This document shows positions 8,757 through 21,281 of a stretch of 64,000 nucleotides of DNA, piece by piece; within the stretch, counting starts at the first letter, position 1; the number at the start of each line of letters is the position of its first letter. The translations under genes and the position numbers were made by a program. The notes under the pieces are model-generated. The model worked only from the letters and a program-made list of their open reading frames with translations, was not told the DNA's origin and made no database searches. Source of the DNA: Patiria miniata (Eukaryota; Echinodermata; Asteroidea; Valvatida; Asterinidae). The stretch spans positions 9,897,606 through 9,961,605 of the forward strand of contig NW_024037064.1 of assembly GCF_015706575.1 (NCBI RefSeq), given 5' to 3'.

Positions 8757-11399
8757 ATGGCGACTGGACCTGCAGTAAGTTCAGCTCTAGAGAAGATCAG
8801 CAGACATCATCTTGAGTGCAGCATATGTCAAGAGAGATACCAACAGCCCAAGATACTGGAATGCCTGCATAGCTTTTGTGAGCAATGTCTGCTGAAATAT
8901 CGTAGCACGAAGCACCAGGACTCTACGGTGATCCCATGCCCTGTGTGTCGGCAGGAGACAAAGCTTCCTGAAGTTGGGGTGCAGGGTCTGAAAACAAACT
9001 TTCATCTGATTGGTCTGGTTGAGGAGTTTGAACTGCAGGAAAAGTTGGTGTGTTCGGGTGGCACAAAGCTGCTCTGTGAGACGTGTGATGATGGCAATGA
9101 GGCAACCTGTCGATGTTTGGACTGTGCGCAAAACATTTGTTTACGTTGTCAAAATTCACACAAAAGATTTGCTACTTCATCAAGCCACATAATTGCTACT
9201 TTGGAGGACATTCGTGAAGGAAGGGTGAAAGCAACGAAGGAAAACCCAAAGCAACATTCAAAATGTCCAAAACATGAAGGCGAAGTGACACGATTCTTTT
9301 GCACAACGTGTGAAGTGCTGATCTGTCGAGATTGCACTGTCATTGACCACCGTATGCAAGAACACTCGTATATTGACAGAAATCTGGCCATATCAACGTA
9401 CAAGCAATCATTAGCTGAACTGTTTCCTCCACTTGAAAACTCAATGACAAAACTCCAGAAGTCACGAGAGAACGTTTCAAAGATAAAAGAAGATTTGGGT
9501 GTCACAGTTAAGAGGGTCATGACAGAAGTGCAAGACAGAGCAGCTGAGATACGAGCAGAGGTAATGGCTCAAGAAAATCGCATCCTTGACGACATTAAAA
9601 TCATTCAAACAGATCGTGAACAAAAACTCGACGAATATGAGAAAACTATGGGCTTGGCAGCGGAGAGATGTCAGCATTCACTAGACACAGCTAGAGAGGT
9701 GACAAAGACTGAATCGGATAGTGACTTTCTCTCACTCTATGCCACAATCAGCAAAGACTTGAAATTGTTGGCAGGTCAGAGTCTGCCTAGGGTTGACAAC
9801 AGGCTTGCATTTCTGAAGTTCAAGCAGAGTGAGGGTGTTGGTGGCATCAGTCTGGGTGTGGTGGTGGTGGAAGACAAATGGGAGCTGTGTCGGGAGTTTG
9901 GTAGAAAAGGAACAGGTTCAGGAGTGTTCAGAGGGGCTTATGGCATTGCTGCTCGTCAACCTGATGAGATTGCAGTGGCTGACATCAACAACAAATGTGT
10001 TGTGATTTGCAGCATCGATGGCAACCAGAAAAGCACGATCCCGATGCAAGGACGTAAGTTTAAATTACCGTGCATTGCAATCTGCCGAATCATGCACACA
10101 AATAACATTTTCTTTGCTCTTCATTATCTTTTTTGTTTTTAATTTTCCTCACGAGATCTGATGAAACGGAATCACATTAACTTTGATGCGAAACTTTTTA
10201 GGTGAATACCTTTGTATTCATTACATATAGATTTTTAAATATATATGCATCGTCCATGTCAAAAATCAAATTTCCTTGCTATTTTGTTAATAAATTGAAC
10301 AAACTCTACTGTAAATTAAACCTCATGTTTGATATTGGGTTTTTGCCCTGTCCCCACGCATTTTAAATTAGTTAGCTCTTGTTTTTTTCATGAATTTGGT
10401 TTTCTCTTTTCATGACATTTTTCCAAAGGATGAAAGTTCAAGGAAAATCCATTTAAAATGAAAGAAATATAAGTTTTCCTGATACACTGGTTCACTGGTT
10501 AATTTCTCAACTGTTGTCAAAAGTCTTTTAGTTTTTCTCCTATTATCTCACTGAGCGATACAAAAGGTAATTATCGAAAGGCTTAAACATCACAGTGTAC
10601 AGGATACCTTAAGACGCAGTGATATCCCTAACATGTACACGTACATTTGACAATGTAAAAAATTTTGGCCAGGGGCACATTAATTATCACTCCAATTCAT
10701 TTTTGATATTTTTATAAATTGCAATTCAGATTGAAATTGACCACTATTGTTTGTTTTTACATCATGCCCCCTACAGGTCCACTCGGCATCGCAGCTACAC
10801 GCGTTGACAATCGTTTGGTGGTTGTTGAGCAAAGCGCACCCCATGTAAAGGTGTTCAACAGCGACAACACGCTGGCATACAAGTTCCCAACGGTGCCACC
10901 AAGTGAGGTCGGTAAGACCGCAGTTGACCTCAAGAGTGTAGCTGTCAAGAATGATGGTACCATTGCAGTGGGGGATGTGGCGAGGATGGTATTGACAGTG
11001 CACAGCCCCACTGATGGTGAGCTCCTTCATACCATACCAGTCAAGATTAAACCTTATTTTCTGGCTTTTGACAGCAATGATCGAGCGATAATAAGTGACT
11101 ATAAATCACAGACAGTGGATATTGCCGGTTGCAATGGTACTACGAAACGCACCTTCAAACCCACCATCAATGGTCAACCAGTGAAATACTGCAACGGTGT
11201 GTGCACTGATGGCTCAGGTATCTATGTTGCAATGCCTAATGGTGAACACAATGGTCATATCCACAACTATGACCTTCAAGGTGGTTTTCTCAAGTGCATC
11301 GCACAGGGTCTGGATTGGCCATATGGAATCATGTTAACATCAGACGGACAGCTGGCAGTGGCTGACCGGTCCTCGGTGAAGATGTATGACCAAGTGTGA
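8757..11399 (+). CDS. TRIM-NHL E3 ubiquitin ligase, gene B
   Basis: Two coding exons, 8757-10053 and 10777-11399, give 639 residues; the intron has GTAAGT at 10054 and CCCCCTACAG ending at 10776, phase 1. Domains: C3HC4 RING with zinc ligands C21, C24, C36, H38, C41, C44, C61, C64; B-box 1 C107 to H144; B-box 2 C170, H173, C182, C185, C190, C193, H198, H203; coiled coil about 205-350; six-bladed NHL propeller from W375 to 639. There is no filamin domain, so the order resembles TRIM32/TRIM56-type proteins rather than TRIM2/3/71. The start is MATGPAVSSALE, identical in all copies and right after an acceptor-like TAG. Expected role: cytosolic E2-dependent ubiquitin transfer to a target bound by the NHL face. 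Blade-loop residues unique to B include FRGAY, VADINNKC, NGEHNG and GLDWPYG. AATAAA at 11641 is a possible poly(A) signal. The specific target is unknown. Confidence 0.93.
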
Positions 11400-11599
11400 T
11401 ACGACATTCCTATCAGTCACGTCAAATTAAATTGATTAGAACAATTGCATCCAATCAGTTCTATAAAATGGACCCTACCAACTGATCAATGGGATGGAAT
11501 AATGCTGATATCAACGATCTACTCGTTATAATATTGGCTAGTCATCATCCCTCCTATGCAAACAAACATTCTGTGCAAGTTTTCCTTTCAGTCAAAATC

Positions 11600-11880
11600 A
11601 GTCTAGTGACTGTTTTTAACGATTGAGTGCTCTCGGACAAAATAAAGCAGGATTGACTGGCTGTGATTTATGTGTCGTGCTACAGCTATGCTTTGACTGT
11701 AGGTGATAGATAAGACATGTGCCTACTACTTATCTGCTTGTGACTGTTGACTTAATTTGACTAGTCACAGTGCTTGCTTGAAATGCATGTATGATCTGAC
11801 TGTTTGGTGACTAGCCATAAGAGGCATGGTAAGAAAGAGGGTTGGTTTGTTGACTGTCTGTGACTGATCAGACAGCAGGA
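11600..11880. repeat. TGACTG motif cluster
   Basis: Seven TGACTG hexamers in about 280 bases, mixed with GACTAGTCAC and GTGACTAGCC, which are partly self-complementary. The cluster is kept after gene G (58377-58700) but is absent from type I tails. Confidence 0.5.
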
Positions 11881-12777
11881 AGGTTGAACAATACATTGAA
11901 GTTTAGCCCAGATGTCCAGTTGGATGCGCATACACTAATTACAATGTATCATAGTTTAAGCAATACATGCCAACTATGTTAAGTATAAGTATGTTAGGTA
12001 TTTGAATTCTAGTTCAGCTTGCCTGTAAATGCGCAATTCTGGGAAATTGTATCATTCTATGTTGATTTCACTTTGCTCCTGTTAATTAAAAGTTAATTTG
12101 GCTGAATTCAACTGTTTTTCAACAAAAAAAAATGGCTTGGTTGATAGTAATAGACTTGAATTCCCCAAAAAGTAAGAGAAACAAAATATCACATTGAATC
12201 AAATGCGGTGAAAGTTTGTAAAAAAATTGTTTACTAATGAAATTGAAGGGAAAAGCCTAACCGTAAGCGTGGTTGAAGCAAATAAGATTTTTAATTCATG
12301 TATAAAAATTCATCCTAAGATAAAGTACTATAGAGGTGAATAACTGAAATCGTTATTGGAGAGAAAGTTTGGGATAGCATTATTACGATTTGTTTGTATA
12401 TCAATTGTTCAGGTACGTTAGATGTATTTTATTTGTCAACAAACAATACACTGGCTCTGACAACTGAGGATTATTGTAATATCATTATCAGTCCTTTGTG
12501 CAGTCCTTTATTATCAGTCCTTTATGCATCATGAACAGAAGTTACGAGAATTGTTTTATCTTTTTAACAAAAGTCCAATTTTACGTGTGTAATTTTCTCG
12601 AAATCAACGATATATTTTGTCTAGATTTTGGTTCATATAGATTACATGAGGATAAGTTTGTAAATGGAGAACACTGAAATAAACGTAAGATAACCTAATA
12701 TTTGTTTAAAGGGTTAAATTCAAGCCAAGTGATCGGTTATTGGCCAATAATAATTTTTGTTTAATGCTTCATCTAGT

Positions 12778-13040
12778 TTAAAACTGTGGTGCATCATTTG
12801 TATACAGGCTTTTGGAGTCGTGTATTTAACTACTGCATGAGAAAGGCCGATACACAGGGCTTCACGATAACAGTACGTGTTTGTAGTTGGATTCAGGTTG
12901 CGCAGACAGAAAGGGTCAGCCTGACACGGGACCATACTAAATCTCCTTGAGTGCCAATATTGAACGAAGTTCAAATAGATCGACCGCGCATTCAGCGCCT
13001 TACACTCGTCTCATGATATACTTGTCTATCTGTATATTTT
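12778..13040. promoter_or_regulatory. Distal conserved block, unit B-C
   Basis: Type II version of the block at 2846-3100: GTGGTGCATCATTTGTATAC through AAGGCCGATACACAGGGCTT, CTGACACGGGACC, CTTGAGTGCCAATATTGAAC and GATCGACCGCGCATTCAG. It is more similar to the type I version than the surrounding DNA is. Confidence 0.33.
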
Positions 13041-15730
13041 GGCTTAATGTTTTCCATTTCCATGGAATAAATTTAGGAAAAAAACAACCTTGTTTTTATT
13101 TCAATAAAGCGAGGATTTCTTTACTATTCATCTGCCTACAAATGAAGCTTTGTTAAAAGTGACTTACATGGGGCATGTTTTACTCATTACGCCGACAACT
13201 CTCTAATCGTTTGGACTTTTTGTCCATGACATTCATCCTTTAAATTCCTAATTAAATAGTCACTTATCGACACTGTATTTGATTACAGAAAGTAGGAATT
13301 TCGTAAAGTCAGAACATTTGCCCCACAATACTAAATAAATATAACCCATGCACGTTAAAAGCAAAGTAATTACGCGGTTTGTATCTTATTTATTTTTGTG
13401 TTTTCCCCCTTTTTCTTAATACAATTGTATTCAATTTAATTGAGAAATCGAAGGAAAAAAATGTACTGTATTAAGTTTAGGAGTGATTATATTACAAACT
13501 TGATTTTGAATCACCCAGGGTGACTCTTTGAAAACACCTTTCAGTACGGCACCGAGAATACATGTACCTTTTTTTTTTTTTTTTTTTTACTTTAAGCAGT
13601 TTACATTTTCAGTAAATTTGATATTTTATTAGAGAGTTCTGTGATCTCCAATTTTTTTTAAATATCCATTTCTAATTATTATGTGTCACCGCGTTTTTAG
13701 TGCAACTTGGTTCTCAAGAAACATATGTAGTTCCTGAAAATTAGGGGTCACTTGGGAAAGGAAACACCGTAGACAAATACATACTCTGAACAAAAGCTCA
13801 AAATAATTCTGGTGACTGCCAGCATTGACGCAGTATTTACAAATCAATTATTACCCCCAAAAAGTTAACCCACTTTTCCTATGATCGTGTTATTTCGCAT
13901 AGACAAAAACTGCTCATACAACAATTGCATCCCTGCAATTATATGAATACGAACCCTTTAAATGATATGGGAAATCGCTGAAGTGCTTCTATGAAATATC
14001 ACCTCTATAGAATTTCGGTAGATTTTTTTTTATTTTCTGTTTTTAAGTGATGAGCAGTTAATACAAACATTGGAAACAAAGGGTGGAATTACAAAAAGTA
14101 ATGGAATTGAACATTATACACAATAAAAACACTTATTCATGACAGCACCACTTTTATAAACCGAGCAAAGGAGAGTAAAAAAAAAAGGGAACAGAATGGT
14201 AAACAAGTGATTCAAAACAATTGCATTTACATTTCCCTTTCTGAAATTGAAGATCAAGAAAATTGAATTTACATTTGTATTATGTATTCAATGTCGTGTC
14301 AATCTCTCAAAGTTAGTTGTAGACGCATAATGGGGGGAATTTGGGCTTGCAGTTTACATCTGTAAAGACAGAACTTAGTTGAGAAAATCATGAGTCAATA
14401 ATGTGTTATTGGCAAAACCAAAACCAAAACAGAAGCAAATTATTGGCAAAAATCTCAAACCTGCCAATTCGGATAGAGTCTTTGACTTTGTAATCGAAGC
14501 ACTTAAGATTGCAGGTGTGATACACTCACAATCAAGAAACATATGAACAGAGGTCGGTTTCAGGGTATTTTCCACAAAAGCAACAGGTTGGGTGTCTTTT
14601 CTTCCAATTTCGGAAGGAAAATTATCAAACACACTGGCCGGGTTTAACTATTGTACGTTTATAATTGCGAGTGTGAATCGCCTCCAAATCCCCATCTACA
14701 TGGGTTAATGCCTAAAGAAGAGGAAACAAACAAGTTGTAAACATTTTAGATGATCGGATGAGACGTCTCAATCCTCCACAATGATCAAAACTGACCAATC
14801 CAATTTTGTCCATGGGCTTTAGTCCAGTAATCAGTCACTTGTTGGCAGCTCATCAGAGCTCTGCAAACAGTGAATTGTATAAAATGTCAATGAAGGCCTC
14901 AGGAATAAATACCAGTGGGTTTAATGAGGAAAGGTTTCCAGCCGTCTTTTGAATATCGGAAATGGATACAAAAAGAAAGGCTTGAGGTAAAACAAAACAA
15001 TACAAAGCATGTGCATGCACATTGGAATGCACGTCTTCCGACTGTTGGACGAGATGCAGCAATTGAAACAGTTTAGAATTTAACAAAACATTAAATAAAA
15101 ACTCAACAGTAACAGCAGCTCGGATAATAACTTCCCGCATATGAGCCTGGGTTTTTAAGAAACGCGAAGAAAAAAATGAAAATGTCCTTTTTTCTATATA
15201 TTATATACATTCCTTATAAGGTTCATTTTAAATTATTTAAAGGCTGGAGCTACTTTTGAAACCTCCCTACCCCCAACCGAGCCCATCCATCCCAACGCCC
15301 TCCCCCCCCCCCCCCCCCTCGAAAAAAATCAATGAAAAATAAGCAAGGGGAAAATAGATTCTAAAACATATAATAATAAACAAAAATGAAAAAGGCAAAC
15401 ACTAATACAATATTCAGACCAAAATTAAAACAGTCTTTATAATGCAGTTTTGTGGAATGAGATGGGAAGGAGAAGTGCCCTGGGAACAGAAAAGAAAATG
15501 TGTGCAAAGTACCCCCTCGACGGTAACAAAGAGAGAGTTGAGGGGACCACTGGAAGAGACATTCGAACGCACTGTCGACTGAACCTGATGACGCCTGATG
15601 ACGTTAAATTTAAAAATTAATTTGAGAATTGTTTTTGTTTGGTACGACTCAGAGTAACAAAAAAAGTTCGAACACTTGGTCGCGAACACAATCTAATAGT
15701 AATAGATAGAATTAGCACAGGATAAAATGA

Positions 15731-15895
15731 CGTGCGGTCTCTTGGAGGCGCTCTTCATGTTACATTTCACGTCGAAGTACTTCCGCGTTCACTTTTGCGT
15801 CCAGGAAACCAACCGAAAGATTCTCTTCTTTTGACTCGACAGGAACAACAAGATTTTACCATGCAACCCAGAAGAGAGGGATAAATGTGAGCAAA
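15731..15895 (+). promoter_or_regulatory. Proximal conserved block upstream of gene C
   Basis: Matches 7062-7240: CTCTTGGAGGCGCTCTTCAT, ACTTCCGCGTT, AACCGAAAGATTCTCTTCTT, and GGATAAATGTGAGC at the end. In this type II version the purine-rich complement is AAAAGAAGAGAA. Later insertions separate it from the C start codon by 2.7 kb. Confidence 0.35.
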
Positions 15896-15967
15896 ATATA
15901 TCTGTCAGTGTCAACCGTGAATCCTGGAGAAGCATTTTGTTGTGAAATGATGATGTTGGGTTTTTGG

Positions 15968-16411
15968 TAGTCCGAGTAACTTGGACATGTTGGACCCACA
16001 GACCCAACTTATCGCCTTTTTTAACATTTGGACATGGTCTGGCGATAGTAAGGTCCAAGCTAATACCGCGACCTAGACAACACAGTCCCAAAAGCCAACA
16101 TTTTCCAACAAAAAACATCAGATTTCACCTTCAAAACGGCCTCCAGATTACTAGATACATGTATGCCACCTGATGTACAAGTAGACATCGATAATTAAGA
16201 TGGTTGTACTGAAGTTTACTTACGATCCGAAAAAAGTGAAATTTTCCGTTCATTTCGGAGAGCTCCCCTCGCGATCTTGAACACGTTAAATTTCCGATCG
16301 TGTTTAATGTTTGAACGACGCGATTTCTTCTACATGCCCAGCGTACATTCGATGGTCCCCGTATCCCGAGTGCGATTCCGTTACCGAGTTGGGTCCAAGT
16401 TACTCGGACTT
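15968..16411. mobile_element. Mutator-like MITE, TA-GTCCGAG ends, 9-bp target duplication
   Basis: Inverted ends TAGTCCGAGTAACTTGGA and TCCAAGTTACTCGGACTT (last base differs) lie directly between two copies of GGTTTTTGG (15959-15967 and 16412-16420). A 9-bp duplication with long inverted ends fits the Mutator superfamily. At 444 bp it is too short to encode a transposase. The first 60 bases match both arms of the palindrome at 25940-26061, and most of the left half matches 63182-63475. Confidence 0.75.
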
Positions 16412-16770
16412 GGTTTTTGGGGGGTGTGTGCGACGTGTGGAATTATAACGTTCGTTACTGCGTTAGGCATGTTATTGTTTAGTTCACAAATTTGGGACTC
16501 TCTCAATACTTTGTGTGATGTTACTGTAATGTTGGGCTTACTTGCTGTGTCAGTAATGGCAGTACCCGATGCAAAGTACCGGTGCAAGCAAAACTAATCG
16601 TGAAGTGGAGCACCGGCCCGTTCAATATAAGAGAAACAAAATACACTTTCATGTTTTGGGACTTAGGCCTATACATGTATTTATAAATTAAAACCTAAAC
16701 ATTTGGCAAACATGATATGTAGCATGAAAGATCCCTTTATGTGTTTGGAATCATCTAAATAGTTGGCTAA
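16412..16770. other. Spacer unique to the C upstream region
   Basis: DNA not recognised elsewhere in the window. A 106-residue frame (16277-16597) crosses the boundary of the neighbouring MITE and is therefore not accepted as a gene, although its end encodes a hydrophobic stretch. Confidence 0.5.
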
Positions 16771-16872
16771 CATACCATGTTGCATATCAGCTAGCTTAAT
16801 TTTGTGGAAAGAGGGCAGGGTTTTGATTTATGAACACAATTTGTAAATAATAATAAGAGGTGTCCTAAGCCA
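16771..16872 (-). mobile_element. Internally deleted, reversed fragment of the 17286-17881 element
   Basis: The stretch from CATATCAGCTAGC through GTGGAAAGAGGGCAGGG and GATTTATGA is the reverse complement of 17690-17750, and AAGAGGTGTCCTAAG (about 16856) is the reverse complement of about 17298-17312. The order is what an inverted copy lacking its middle would show. Confidence 0.6.
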
Positions 16873-17285
16873 CCATGACTACATAATATCGATATTGTAA
16901 TTGACATAATTACATGACACATTTTATTAGAGTGTCTGCGCTCATGTATATGCTACCTTGGCCTGGCTATTGCTTTATCCTTTTTAGAAGGCTGTGAATA
17001 TTTGGGCGGCGGCGTTTTCTTTTTGTAATATGTTAATTTAGCGGAGGTTCTCGATTCCTCCGGCAAACTAGCGTACGCTAAAAGAAAGCCGGCGCAGCCC
17101 CGTTGAGAGGTAATAAATATCGGATACTCAAGGAAATGTTCCTCAAAAGTAACTTTTGAATCCACATCCTTTAATGTAAACGAATGACAGCTTGTAGAAG
17201 AACATAAACATAAAGAGAAAACCATGTCATGTTACCCCAGAAAATTGATTGAGACAGAATGCAGTACAGGCCTACTCCCGATAAT

Positions 17286-17881
17286 GGTAATCCTTATCTT
17301 TAGGACACCTCTATTTTTTACAAGTTCTGTTCAAAACTGATTTTTGCAGATGATTCCAGTACCACAGTGACTTTTGCAGGCTAAAGCAGTCTTTTTTCTT
17401 AAACTCATGTTACATGTAGTTGTAATTTTGAAAGCACTTTCAAAGAAAATGTGACTTTCCTACCTTTTTTTTGCAGTCAGGTGCATGTTGTAGTTCTCAC
17501 AACACGATTGAAAGCCCTACATAATGAAAGCTCGCTGCTGATTGGCTGCTAAAAAAATAAAATAAGATGTTTATTTTTGTATCAGCCAATCAGCATCGAG
17601 CTTTCATTGCATCGAACTTTCATGTTTGCCGTCTTGGTTTTTGAGTCCGTTTTCTGATTGCCACTGTCGTCTTTTACCCCTTAGTTGCCTTCATAAATCA
17701 AAGCCCTGCCCTCTTTCCACAAATTAAACCTGCTGATATTCAAGAAAGTGTCACTGCCAATTGCTCAGATGTGTCAAGAAATATCAGAATGCCAATTTTG
17801 AGTGTCATTTATTAGTCAACTGTTTTGGTGAGTCTTTCCCTTCCTATATAGGAACGGGGTCCTACTAAAGTAAGGATTACC
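17286..17881. mobile_element. hAT-like non-autonomous element with 8-bp target duplication
   Basis: Ends GGTAATCCTTA and TAAGGATTACC are inverted repeats, flanked by CCGATAAT on both sides (17278-17285 and 17882-17889). Eight-base duplications are typical of hAT transposons. Inside is a hairpin pair, AATGAAAGCTCG with CTGATTGGCTG and its complement (about 17524-17611). No transposase. It sits in sequence that is continuous before genes B and F. Confidence 0.65.
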
Positions 17882-18621
17882 CCGATAATTATGAGGCCAC
17901 TTTCCATATGATGAACAACAAAAGTGCCTTCTTTAACTTTTTTTTCTGAAATAATTATATTTTACACTGGAAAAATAATAATTGTGTCTTTTTTTCTTTT
18001 CTTTTTTAAAGTGTCTTCAACATTCCAAATTGCCCCTGTAAAGTGCATGATGTATGAGATTCGCTTTATTTTTCTTCTGGTTATTAACCAAGCAGCTTCC
18101 ATAGTGAATGTCCTTTTCAGGAAATGTAGCATGTACATAAGGCCATAATGCTTTGTGCTCTCAATACCAAGGAAGGCCAGTATTTGAGACACATACTTTT
18201 TATAGGACAACTATGGATCATCTTACAACTCAACGTACCACAAGTAAATTGATAGATTGCATTCAGAAACTGGACACGAATGATGAATTTCAACATTAGA
18301 TGATTAAAGTCCATTTCAGATTTCTCTGCCTTCCCGCATTAACCCACATCTAAAAATGCCAAGGAAGCATCACAGATGAAATAAAAGTTGTGATATTTTT
18401 AAGAGGATGTTCAGTTATGGATAATGGGTGTGATTGGACTTTTTAATTCACATCTTGAGAGTCCTGTACCTGGTGATTCGTTTTAAATACAAAGCACATC
18501 CTGCCAATTACTATTGGTCCCTACCCATATAAGAAGACATGCGAATGATAAAGTCATGATACATTTTTAGCATTCTTATGTTTTTAATAAAAATACGTTT
18601 CTTCACATTTATTAGACCAAC
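17882..18621 (+). promoter_or_regulatory. Proximal upstream region of gene C
   Basis: Diverged version of the region before B, D and F; shared landmarks are ATTGGTCCCTACCCATATAA and the terminal TTCTTCACATTTATTAG (acceptor-like TAG ending at 18615) followed by ACCAACATGG. No gene seen. Confidence 0.42.
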
Positions 18622-21281
18622 ATGGCGACCGGACCTGCAGTAAGTTCAGCTCTAGAGACGATCAGCAGACATCACCTTGAGTGCTGCATCTGTCAAGAGA
18701 GATACCAACAGCCCAAGATATTGGAATGTCTGCATAGCTTCTGTGAGCAATGTCTACTGAAATACTGCAGCACGAAGCACGAGGGCTCTACAGCAATTCC
18801 TTGCCCTGTGTGTCGGCAGGAGACGAAACTTCCCGAGTCTGGGGTAAAGGGTCTGAAAACCAACTTCTATCTGATTGGTCTGGTTGAGGAGCTTGCACTT
18901 CAGGAAAAGATAGTGGGATCAGGTGATGCTTGTCTTTTGTGCGACATTTGTGAGAGGGACAACGAGGCCACGCAGCGATGTCTGGATTGTGGCCAGTATA
19001 TGTGCTCAGTCTGTAGCAAAATGCATCTTCGCTTCGCTTCCTCATCAGACCACAAAGTTGCTCCCTTGAAGGACATTCGTGAGGGAAAGGTTACAGTGAC
19101 AAAGAAACATCAGAGACAACATCCAAAATGTCCAATACATGACGGTGAAGTGACAAGGTTCTTCTGCAATACCTGTGAAACTTTGATCTGCCGAGATTGT
19201 ACCGTTGTGAACCACCGTATGCCAGAACACTCATATATTGAGAGAAATGAGGCCACATCGGTTTTCAAGCAGTCATTGGCTGAACTGTTTATTCCACTTG
19301 AAAGCACCATGATGGATCTCCAGAATTCAAGAGAGAAAGTTTCCAGAATAAAAGAAGGTTTGGGTGTCACAGCTAAAAGGGTCATGACAGAAGTGCAAGG
19401 CAAAGCAGCTGAGATACGAGCAGAGGTAACGGCTCAGGAAAATCGCCTCCTTGACGACATCAAAAACATTCAAACAGATCGTGAACAAAAACTGGGCGAA
19501 TGTGAGAAAACTATGGGCTTGGCAGCGGAAAGATTTCAGCATTCACTAGACACAGCTAGAGAGGTGACAATGACTGCATCGGATAGTGACTTTCTCTCAC
19601 TCTATCCCACTATCAGCAAAGACTTGAAATTGTTGGCAGATCAGAGGATACCTGGGGTTGACAACAGGCTCGCATTCCTGAAGTTCAAGCAGAGTGAGGG
19701 TGTTGGTGGCATCAGTCTGGGTCAGGTGGTGGTGGCGGAAGACAAATGGGAGCTGTGTCGGGAGTTTGGTAAAGGGGGAAGCAGTGCAGGAGAGTTCAAT
19801 GTGGCTTGGGACATTGCTGCTCGTCAACCTGATGAGATTGCAGTGACTGACCTCTTCAACAACCGAGTTGTGATCTGCGGCATCGATGGCAACCAGAAAA
19901 ACACGATCCCAATGCAAGGACGTAAGTTTAAATTACCGTGCATTGCAATCTCTCCAATAATGCACACGTACATGTATTTTTTTCCCCGTCATCTGTTTTT
20001 ACTTTACCTCAAAAGATCTGATGAAACTAAATCACAGTAAATTTCATGCGAAACATGTTTTAATGAATACCTTTGTGTTCATAACATGTAGATTTTTAAA
20101 TGTAAATGCATCGTCCATGTCAAAAATCAAATTTTCTTGCTATTTTTTCATAAATTGAACAAACACTACTGTAAATTGAACCTCATGTTTGATATTGGGT
20201 TTTGCCCCGTCCCCACGCATTTTTAATTAGTTTGCTCTTGTTTTTTTTCATGAATTTGGTTTCCTCTTTTCATGACATTTTTCCAAAGGATGAAAGTTCA
20301 AGGAAAATCCATTTAAAATGAAAGAAATATAAGTTTTCCTGATACACTGGTTCACCAGTTAAGTTCTCAATTGTTGTCAGAAGTCTTTCCGGGTTTTTTC
20401 CTATTATCCTACTGAAAGATACAAAAACCAATTCGTCCTTCATTATCGGTGTGTAGATATAAAGACAAGCTTAATCATCCCAACTTACAGACGAAGTGAT
20501 TTCTGAAACATTTTGTTCGAACCTTGACATTGTCTAGTCTTTGCCAGGGACACAACTAATTATCACTTTTAAGATTTCATGTTGATTTTTTTTTTCTAAA
20601 TTGCAATTCAGATTGGCATCGACCGCTACTGTTTGTTTTTACTCTGTGATTCTTACAGATACACTCAGCATCGCAGCTACATGCGGCGACAATCGTTTGG
20701 TGGTTGTTGAGCAAAGCGCACCCCGTGTGAAGGTGTTCAACAGTGACAACACGCTGGCATACGAGTTCCCAACGGTGCTGCCGAGTGAGGTTGGTAAGAC
20801 CACAGTTGACCTCCGGAGCGTAGCTGTCAAGAATGATAGTACCATTGCAGTGGGAGATGTGGGGAGGATGGTATTGACAGTGCACAGCCCCACTGATGGT
20901 GAGCTCCTTCATACCATACCAGTCAAGATTAAACCTCATTTTCTGGCTTTTGACAGCAATGATCGAGTTATAATAAGTGACTGTACATCACAGACAGTGG
21001 ATATTGCCGGTGGCAATGGTACTACAAAACGGACCATCAAACCCACCATCAATGGTCAACCAGTGAAATACTGCAACGGTGTATGCACTGATAGCTCAGG
21101 TATCTATGTTGCAATGCATAATGGTGCCAACACGGGTCATATCCACCACTATGACCCTCAAGGTGGCTTCCTTCAGTGCATCGCACAGGGTCTGCACTAC
21201 CCACAGGGTATCACATTCCCATCTGATGGGCAGCTGGCAGTGGCTAACTACAACTCAGTCAAAATGTATCACCAGGTGTGA
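18622..21281 (+). CDS. TRIM-NHL E3 ubiquitin ligase, gene C
   Basis: Coding exons 18622-19921 and 20659-21281 encode 640 residues; the intron is 737 bp (GTAAGT at 19922, TTCTTACAG ending at 20658). The RING is intact (C21, C24 ... C61, C64). Its B-box 1 belongs to a second sequence class shared with F and G (CLLCDICERDNEATQRC, then GQYMCSVCSKMHLRF), whereas B, D and E carry the CETCDDGNEAT class. B-box 2 and the coiled coil are complete. One extra residue in SLGQVVVAEDKWELC accounts for its longer exon 1. The codon split by the intron is C plus AT, His. Loop residues special to C: FNVAWD, VTDLFNNR, ISDCTSQ, MHNGANT, HYPQG, VANYNS. A canonical AATAAA lies at 21369-21374, 88 bases after the stop, where the other type I copies have ATTAAA. 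Confidence 0.93.

Larger units (their letters stand above)
11400..15730. repeat. Type II tail of gene B
   Basis: Non-coding DNA collinear with the tail of gene G (57467-62564). B lacks about 700 bases that G has just after the stop codon. Contents: a TGACTG-rich stretch (11600-11880), the distal conserved block (12778-13040), poly-T (13568-13590) and poly-C (15300-15320) tracts. Scattered blocks still align with type I tails (for example 14281-14325 with 4109-4145), so types I and II are old relatives. Minus-strand frames near 14375 and 14853 are not kept open in type I and are not credible genes. Confidence 0.8.

Noticed and set aside
10680-11030. Long minus-strand frames antisense to every exon 2 (for example 10680-11030, 20577-20939, 29000-29377, 56747-57244)
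   Set aside because: They are shadows of the conserved NHL coding strand; their peptides have no recognisable domain and vary in length.
16277-16597. 106-residue + frame with a hydrophobic C-terminal half
   Set aside because: It starts inside a MITE, crosses the 9-bp target duplication and continues into spacer; it cannot be an evolved gene.
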